Source: Nocardioides jiangxiensis (GTDB taxonomy: Bacteria > Actinomycetota > Actinomycetes > Propionibacteriales > Nocardioidaceae). From it: a DNA stretch of 64,000 nt. A program made the position numbers and the translations under genes. The stretch lies in NCBI RefSeq assembly GCF_030580915.1, contig NZ_JAUQTA010000001.1:2108001-2172000 (forward strand). The letters run 5' to 3'. Below are positions 60,181 to 64,000 of the stretch, in pieces (positions within the stretch are counted from its first letter, which is position 1; every line of letters starts with the position of its first letter). Below the pieces are notes generated by a model. It ran no database searches and had not been told where the DNA came from. It saw only the letters and a program-made list of their open reading frames with translations.

Positions 60181-60633
60181 ATGACGACCCCGTGGCTCTC
60201 CGACGAGCAGCAGCGCATCTGGCGCAACTGGCTGCGCCTCAACCGCGAGCTCACCGCGACGCTCGCCCGCGACATGTCCGCGAGCTCCGACCTGTCGATG
60301 GCGGACTTCGGGGTCCTCGTGCAGCTCACCGACGTACCCGACGGGCGCGTCCGCATCTCCGAGCTCGCCGACAACCTCGGCTGGGAGCGCAGTCGCGTCT
60401 CTCACCAGCTCAAGCGCATGCAGGGGCGGGGCCTGGTCGAGCGCTCGGAGTGCGCGGAGGACGGCCGCGGCTCGTTCGTCGGCATCACCGCGGCCGGTCG
60501 CGAGGCGATCGCCGAGGCCGCGCCCGGCCACGTCGCCGCCGTACGCCGCCTCGTGATCGACCACCTCGACGCCGATGAGCTCCGCGACTTCGGTCGTCTC
60601 GTCGACCGCCTCCTCGAGCCGTTCGAGGGCTGA
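60181..60633 (+). CDS. MarR-family transcriptional regulator
   Basis: This 150-residue winged-helix regulator has SDLSMADFGVLVQLTDVPDG, then RVRISELADNLGWERSRVSH with QLKRMQGRGLVERSECAEDG (recognition helix and wing) and RGSFVGITAAGREAI. It is expected to be a dimeric repressor released by a small ligand or by oxidation. Only one Cys (SECAED) is present. A leaderless start (TATGAT, six bases, ATG) fits. The inverted sites at 60109 and 60149 are the likely operators for itself and YceI. Confidence 0.9.
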   Translation: MTTPWLSDEQQRIWRNWLRLNRELTATLARDMSASSDLSMADFGVLVQLTDVPDGRVRISELADNLGWERSRVSHQLKRMQGRGLVERSECAEDGRGSFVGITAAGREAIAEAAPGHVAAVRRLVIDHLDADELRDFGRLVDRLLEPFEG

Positions 60634-60778
60634 TCGACGGATCAGGCCGCAGGCTGGCGCCGTCCGGGAACTCGATGCCCCGTTCGCCCGTTGTCCCCGG
60701 TGTCGTCCCACCTAGACTGGTGGGGCAGGACGGCGCGTCAGATGGGCGCCCGTCACGAGATCTCCAGGAGGGACCTCG

Positions 60779-61615
60779 ATGAGGAGCAACAACCCGGTCT
60801 TCAACAACAGCCCGGAGTTCAACGGTCAGGGCGGCTACGTCCAGCAGGGCTACGGCTACCAGCAGGGCGGCTACCCGCCGCCGCCTCCGGGCTACGCACC
60901 GGCGGCCCCGCAGGCGACGCGCACCATGTCGATCGACTCCGTCGTCCAGAGCACGGGCATCTCGCTCGGTGTCGTCGTCCTCGTGGCCGCCGCCACCTGG
61001 GTCCTGACGGGGGACCTCAACGACCCGGTCACCGGCACCGACAGCCAGGCGAAGCTCTACGCCGCCTCGATGATCGGTGGCCTCGCCGCGTTCGCCCTGT
61101 CGCTGGTCAACTCCTTCAAGCGCCAGATCAGCCCCGCGCTCGTCCTCGCGTTCTGTGCGGCCGAGGGCCTCGCGATGGGCGCGATCTCCAAGGTCTTCGA
61201 CGCGTACGCCGGCCAGGGCGTCGTCACGGGCGCCGTCCTCGGCACCTTCGGCGCCTTCGCGGGCACGCTCGCGGCGTACAAGTTCCTCAACATCAAGGTC
61301 GGTGACAAGTTCCGTCGGGGCGTCACCGCGGCGATGTTCGGCATGGTCGGTATCGGCCTGATCGAGATGGTGCTCAGCCTCCTCGGTCACCCGATCGGCC
61401 TCTTCGACAACGGCGGCGTCGGCCTGATCTTCGCGATCGGCGGCCTCGTGCTCGGCGTGTTCATGCTGATCATGGACTTCGACTTCGTCGAGCGCGGCAT
61501 CGCCTACGGGCTGCCCGAGCGGGAGTCGTGGCGCGCGTCGTTCGCGATGACCGTGAGCCTGGTCTGGATCTACACCAACCTGCTGCGGATCCTCTCGATC
61601 CTCAACCAGGACTGA
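60779..61615 (+). CDS. Bax inhibitor-1/YccA-family membrane protein
   Basis: This 278-residue protein has a Gln/Tyr/Pro/Gly-rich N terminus (about residues 10-45, such as QQGYGYQQGGYPPPPPGYAP) followed by seven membrane segments. The C-terminal MDFDFVERGIAYGLPERESW then RASFAMTVSLVWIYTNLLRI is typical of the actinobacterial Bax inhibitor-1/YccA group. Members of the wider family act as pH-sensitive calcium leak channels; the role here is unknown. AGGAGGGACCTCG precedes the ATG. A strong terminator lies downstream. Confidence 0.9.
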   Translation: MRSNNPVFNNSPEFNGQGGYVQQGYGYQQGGYPPPPPGYAPAAPQATRTMSIDSVVQSTGISLGVVVLVAAATWVLTGDLNDPVTGTDSQAKLYAASMIGGLAAFALSLVNSFKRQISPALVLAFCAAEGLAMGAISKVFDAYAGQGVVTGAVLGTFGAFAGTLAAYKFLNIKVGDKFRRGVTAAMFGMVGIGLIEMVLSLLGHPIGLFDNGGVGLIFAIGGLVLGVFMLIMDFDFVERGIAYGLPERESWRASFAMTVSLVWIYTNLLRILSILNQD

Positions 61616-61670
61616 CGTCCAGGTTCCGCGCGCGAGCTCGACCACGGACGAGCGGCCCGCCCGGAATCCG

Positions 61671-61702
61671 CGAAGCCCCCGTTCTCCGGAACGGGGGCTT
61701 CG
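61671..61702. terminator. Terminator between BI-1 and SGNH genes
   Basis: A perfect 14-bp stem (CGAAGCCCCCGTTC with its complement) closes the tetraloop TCCG. It lies between convergent genes ending at 61615 and 61731 and can serve both. Confidence 0.8.
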
Positions 61703-61730
61703 TGCGTCGTGGGGAGAGGTCGTCGCTCGC

Positions 61731-62744
61731 TCAGGCGGGCTCGGCCGGCTCCAGCTCGGCGGACGGCTTCTCGACGGCGACCTGCGGCTCGCGGCGGCGG
61801 TGGCGCAGCTCGACGAGCAGGCCCCGAACGCCGCGGGCGGGCTGGTGCGTGCCGTCCAGCTCGGTGCCCGGAGTGCGCGCCGCCTCGGAGGCCGCGCGGG
61901 TCAGCGAACGGACACCCTCGCCGCGGGCGGCCTGTGGCGTGTCGTCGACGGGGCCGAGGCCCAGGGCTGCGAGCGCGGAGGGGAGGAGGGCGCCGGCCAG
62001 GGCGGCGTACCCTGCGGCGGACGGGTGGAACCGGTCCGGGCCGAAGAGGTCGGTGGGCCGGGCGGCGAACTCGGGGCCGAGCATGTTGCCCAGCGAGACC
62101 GAGCGTCCACCGGCCTCGACGATCGAGATCGCCTGCGCCGTCGCCATGCGACGCGACATCAGCCGCGCCCACTGGCGCAGCGGCGGGTTGATCGGGCGGA
62201 CCGTGCCGAGGTCGGGGCAGGTGCCCATGACGATCTCGATGCCGGCGTTGCGGAGCCGGCCCAGGCAGGCGTCGAGCTGCTTGACCGAGGTGCTGGGCAG
62301 GACGCCGTGGGTCACGTCGTTGGCGCCGATGGAGATGATCACGAGCTCAGGCTCGATGAGCAGGGCGCGGTCGATCTGGTCCATGAGGTTGGAGGTCTGT
62401 GCCCCGACGACGGCGAAGCAGCCGAGGTAGACGCGCCGGTCAGCCGCCGCCGCGATGCCGGAGGCGATGTGGGCGCCCGGTGTCTCCTCGACGTCGTCGA
62501 CGCCGTAGCCCGCGGCGGCCGAGTCGCCGAGGAGGGCGATCCGGATCGCGGGCCCGGGGCGCTTGCGTCCGTACCAGCCAGAGGCGTTGGGGGGCGGCTC
62601 GTCGAGCGGGTCGCCGATCGCGCGACGGGCCAGCAGTGCCTCGGCGCGCAGGACGCCGTACAGGCCGAGCCCGAGTGCGGAGACACCGCCGCCGCCGACG
62701 GCGGCTGCGGAGGCCACCTTGCGCACGGTCTCGGTCCTGGACAT
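61731..62744 (-). CDS. SGNH/GDSL-family hydrolase
   Basis: This 337-residue protein has an N-terminal hydrophobic segment (VGGGGVSALGLGLYGVLRAEA) that may anchor it. The SGNH domain follows: block I IALLGDSAAAGYGVD with the catalytic Ser, block III ELVIISIGANDVTHG, and block V FGPDRFHPSAAGYAALAG with Asp and His. A basic, Arg-rich tail follows from residue about 300. It probably deacylates or hydrolyses an ester in the envelope. The ATG at 62744 is chosen over a GTG nine bases upstream because TACAGT stands seven bases before it (leaderless). Confidence 0.87.
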   Translation of the reverse strand: MSRTETVRKVASAAAVGGGGVSALGLGLYGVLRAEALLARRAIGDPLDEPPPNASGWYGRKRPGPAIRIALLGDSAAAGYGVDDVEETPGAHIASGIAAAADRRVYLGCFAVVGAQTSNLMDQIDRALLIEPELVIISIGANDVTHGVLPSTSVKQLDACLGRLRNAGIEIVMGTCPDLGTVRPINPPLRQWARLMSRRMATAQAISIVEAGGRSVSLGNMLGPEFAARPTDLFGPDRFHPSAAGYAALAGALLPSALAALGLGPVDDTPQAARGEGVRSLTRAASEAARTPGTELDGTHQPARGVRGLLVELRHRRREPQVAVEKPSAELEPAEPA

Positions 62745-62811
62745 GTCCACCACTGTAGGTGACCGCTCCTTTCCCCTCAGAGGTTCCGGTACCCCTCTTG
62801 CCGGGCCGCCC

Positions 62812-62817
62812 TAGCCT
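62812..62817 (+). promoter_or_regulatory. Leaderless -10 element for the CBS gene
   Basis: TAGCCT stands seven bases before the GTG at 62825, without a Shine-Dalgarno sequence. Confidence 0.4.
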
Positions 62818-62824
62818 GTGTGAC

Positions 62825-64000
62825 GTGGACTACGCGAACTCGCTCCTGGAGCTGATCGGCAACACCCCGCTCGTCCGGATCACGCGCGCCCTGGACGCGG
62901 TGGGTCAGGCCCCCGGCCCCCTCGTCCTGGCGAAGGTCGAGTACCTCAACCCCGGCGGCTCCGTGAAGGACCGGATCGCGACCCGGATGATCGAGGCCGC
63001 GGAGGCGTCGGGCCGGCTGCAGCCCGGCGGCACGATCGTGGAGCCGACCTCGGGCAACACCGGCGTCGGGCTGGCGATGGTGGCGCAGCAGAAGGGCTAC
63101 CAGTGCGTCTTCGTCTGCCCCGACAAGGTCAGCGAGGACAAGCGCAACGTCCTCAAGGCGTACGGCGCGCGCGTGGTCGTCTGCCCGACCGCGGTGGCCC
63201 CCGAGCACCCGGACAGCTACTACAACGTGAGCGACCGCCTCGTGCGCGAGATCCCGGGCGCGTGGAAGCCCGACCAGTACTCCAACCCCGACAACCCGCG
63301 GTCGCACTACGAGACCACCGGGCCCGAGATCTGGGAGCAGACCGACGGTAAGGTCACCCACTTCGTCGCGGGTGTGGGCACGGGCGGCACGATCAGCGGC
63401 ATCGGGCGCTACCTGAAGGAGCGCAACCCGGAGATCCAGGTCATCGGCGCGGACCCGGCCGGCTCGGTGTACTCGGGAGGCAGCGGGCGTCCGTACCTGG
63501 TCGAAGGCGTGGGGGAGGACTTCTGGCCGGAGACGTACGACCGTGAGATCGCCGACCGGATCATCGAGGTCTCCGACGCGGACTCCTTCGCCTTCACCCG
63601 TCGGCTGGCGCGCGAGGACGCGCTCCTGGTCGGTGGCTCGTCCGGCATGGCGGCGTACGCCGCGAAGCAGCTCGCCGAGGAGCTGGCGGCGCAGGGGCGC
63701 ACCGACGCCGTCATCGTCGTCCTGCTGCCGGACTCGGGCCGCGGCTACCTGACGAAGGTCTTCAACGACGAGTGGCTGGCGTCGTACGGCTTTCCGACGG
63801 GCGTCGAGGCCGCGGCCGAGAAGACCGTCGGCGAGGTGCTGCGCGGCAAGTCCGGCCAGCTGCCGGACCTCGTGCACACCCATCCCACCGAGACGATCGC
63901 GGACGCCGTCCACATCCTCCGGGAGTACGGCGTCTCGCAGATGCCGGTCGTGCGCGCTGAGCCGCCCGTGGTCGCCGCCGAGGTCGCGGGATCCGTCGAC
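62825..64000 (+). CDS. cbs: Cystathionine beta-synthase, 3' truncated
   Basis: The visible 392 residues contain the full PLP domain and the start of a CBS-domain pair. SLLELIGNTPLVRITRALDA, then VEYLNPGGSVKDRIATRMIE with the PLP Lys, PTSGNTGVGLAMVAQQKGYQ, GVGTGGTISGIGRYLKERNP and LLPDSGRGYLTKVFNDEWL are present. The CBS domain begins at PTETIADAVHILREYGVSQM. The CBS tail and PDSGRGYLTK distinguish it from plain cysteine synthase. It condenses serine and homocysteine, the first step of reverse transsulfuration. The gene runs off the window. Confidence 0.92.
   Translation, partial: MDYANSLLELIGNTPLVRITRALDAVGQAPGPLVLAKVEYLNPGGSVKDRIATRMIEAAEASGRLQPGGTIVEPTSGNTGVGLAMVAQQKGYQCVFVCPDKVSEDKRNVLKAYGARVVVCPTAVAPEHPDSYYNVSDRLVREIPGAWKPDQYSNPDNPRSHYETTGPEIWEQTDGKVTHFVAGVGTGGTISGIGRYLKERNPEIQVIGADPAGSVYSGGSGRPYLVEGVGEDFWPETYDREIADRIIEVSDADSFAFTRRLAREDALLVGGSSGMAAYAAKQLAEELAAQGRTDAVIVVLLPDSGRGYLTKVFNDEWLASYGFPTGVEAAAEKTVGEVLRGKSGQLPDLVHTHPTETIADAVHILREYGVSQMPVVRAEPPVVAAEVAGSVD

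Overview
The window is about 64 kb of very high-GC DNA (roughly 70% by eye) from an actinobacterium. Gene content points to the Propionibacteriales, most likely Nocardioides or a near relative. Supporting signs are the coproporphyrin-type heme genes hemY-hemQ, the order SurA-like lipoprotein-mazG-eno-divIC-DUF501-ppx, glmU-prs-rplY-pth, a stand-alone LigD-type polymerase plus LigC, and many leaderless TANNNT-N6/7-ATG/GTG starts. The genus is inference. I see no prophage, integrase, insertion sequence, CRISPR array or rRNA.

Layout. (1) 1-7310, plus strand: an organosulfur cluster with a MetQ-like binding protein (5' cut), two DszC-like flavin monooxygenases, SfnG, an SfnB-family enzyme, SsuD, an 18-codon coupled ORF and a flavin reductase. 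(2) 7336-9467: hemY and hemQ. (3) 9530-12793: an S9 peptidase, cysteine dioxygenase with an unusual leader, and msrB. (4) 12833-18856: an AlkZ-like protein, a LigD-type polymerase (Prim-PolC-like), a TetR regulator, a secreted lipase, a USP-like protein and LigC. (5) 18963-21686: a cytidylyltransferase, a LicD-methyltransferase fusion, a small coiled-coil protein and an SRPBCC protein. (6) 21745-26506: a tRNA-Gln-like gene, then minus-strand LppU-like protein, permease, hydrolase, thioesterase, alcohol dehydrogenase and a small secreted protein. (7) 26659-28802: a two-component system with a compact kinase, and a convergent membrane protein. (8) 28877-33696: glmU, prs, two tandem L25 genes and pth. 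(9) 33712-35108: an AMIN-like protein and cysQ. (10) 35363-46393: a pst-like operon of unusual composition. (11) 46487-58202: mfd, a LuxR regulator, a hypothetical gene, then the mazG-eno-divIC-DUF501-ppx block and a family-5 uracil-DNA glycosylase. (12) 58203-64000: a hydrolase, a tRNA-Leu(UAA)-like gene, GNAT, YceI/MarR, a BI-1 protein, an SGNH hydrolase and cystathionine beta-synthase (3' cut).

Sulfur metabolism recurs: sulfone and sulfonate desulfurization, cysteine dioxygenase, MsrB, CysQ and CBS. The promoters of sfnG and cysteine dioxygenase share a 21-bp element (18 of 21 identical), which suggests one unknown sulfur regulator.

The strongest candidate for an undescribed system is the 35.4-46.4 kb operon. 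PstC, PstA and PstB are encoded with three different PstS-like proteins: one with a C-terminal membrane anchor, one of 813 residues also anchored, and one fused to Ig-like repeats. The same operon carries a sortase-fold membrane protein that appears to lack both the catalytic His and Cys, and it ends in a lytic transglycosylase. It looks like an envelope-spanning phosphate (or related anion) capture apparatus. That function is inference.
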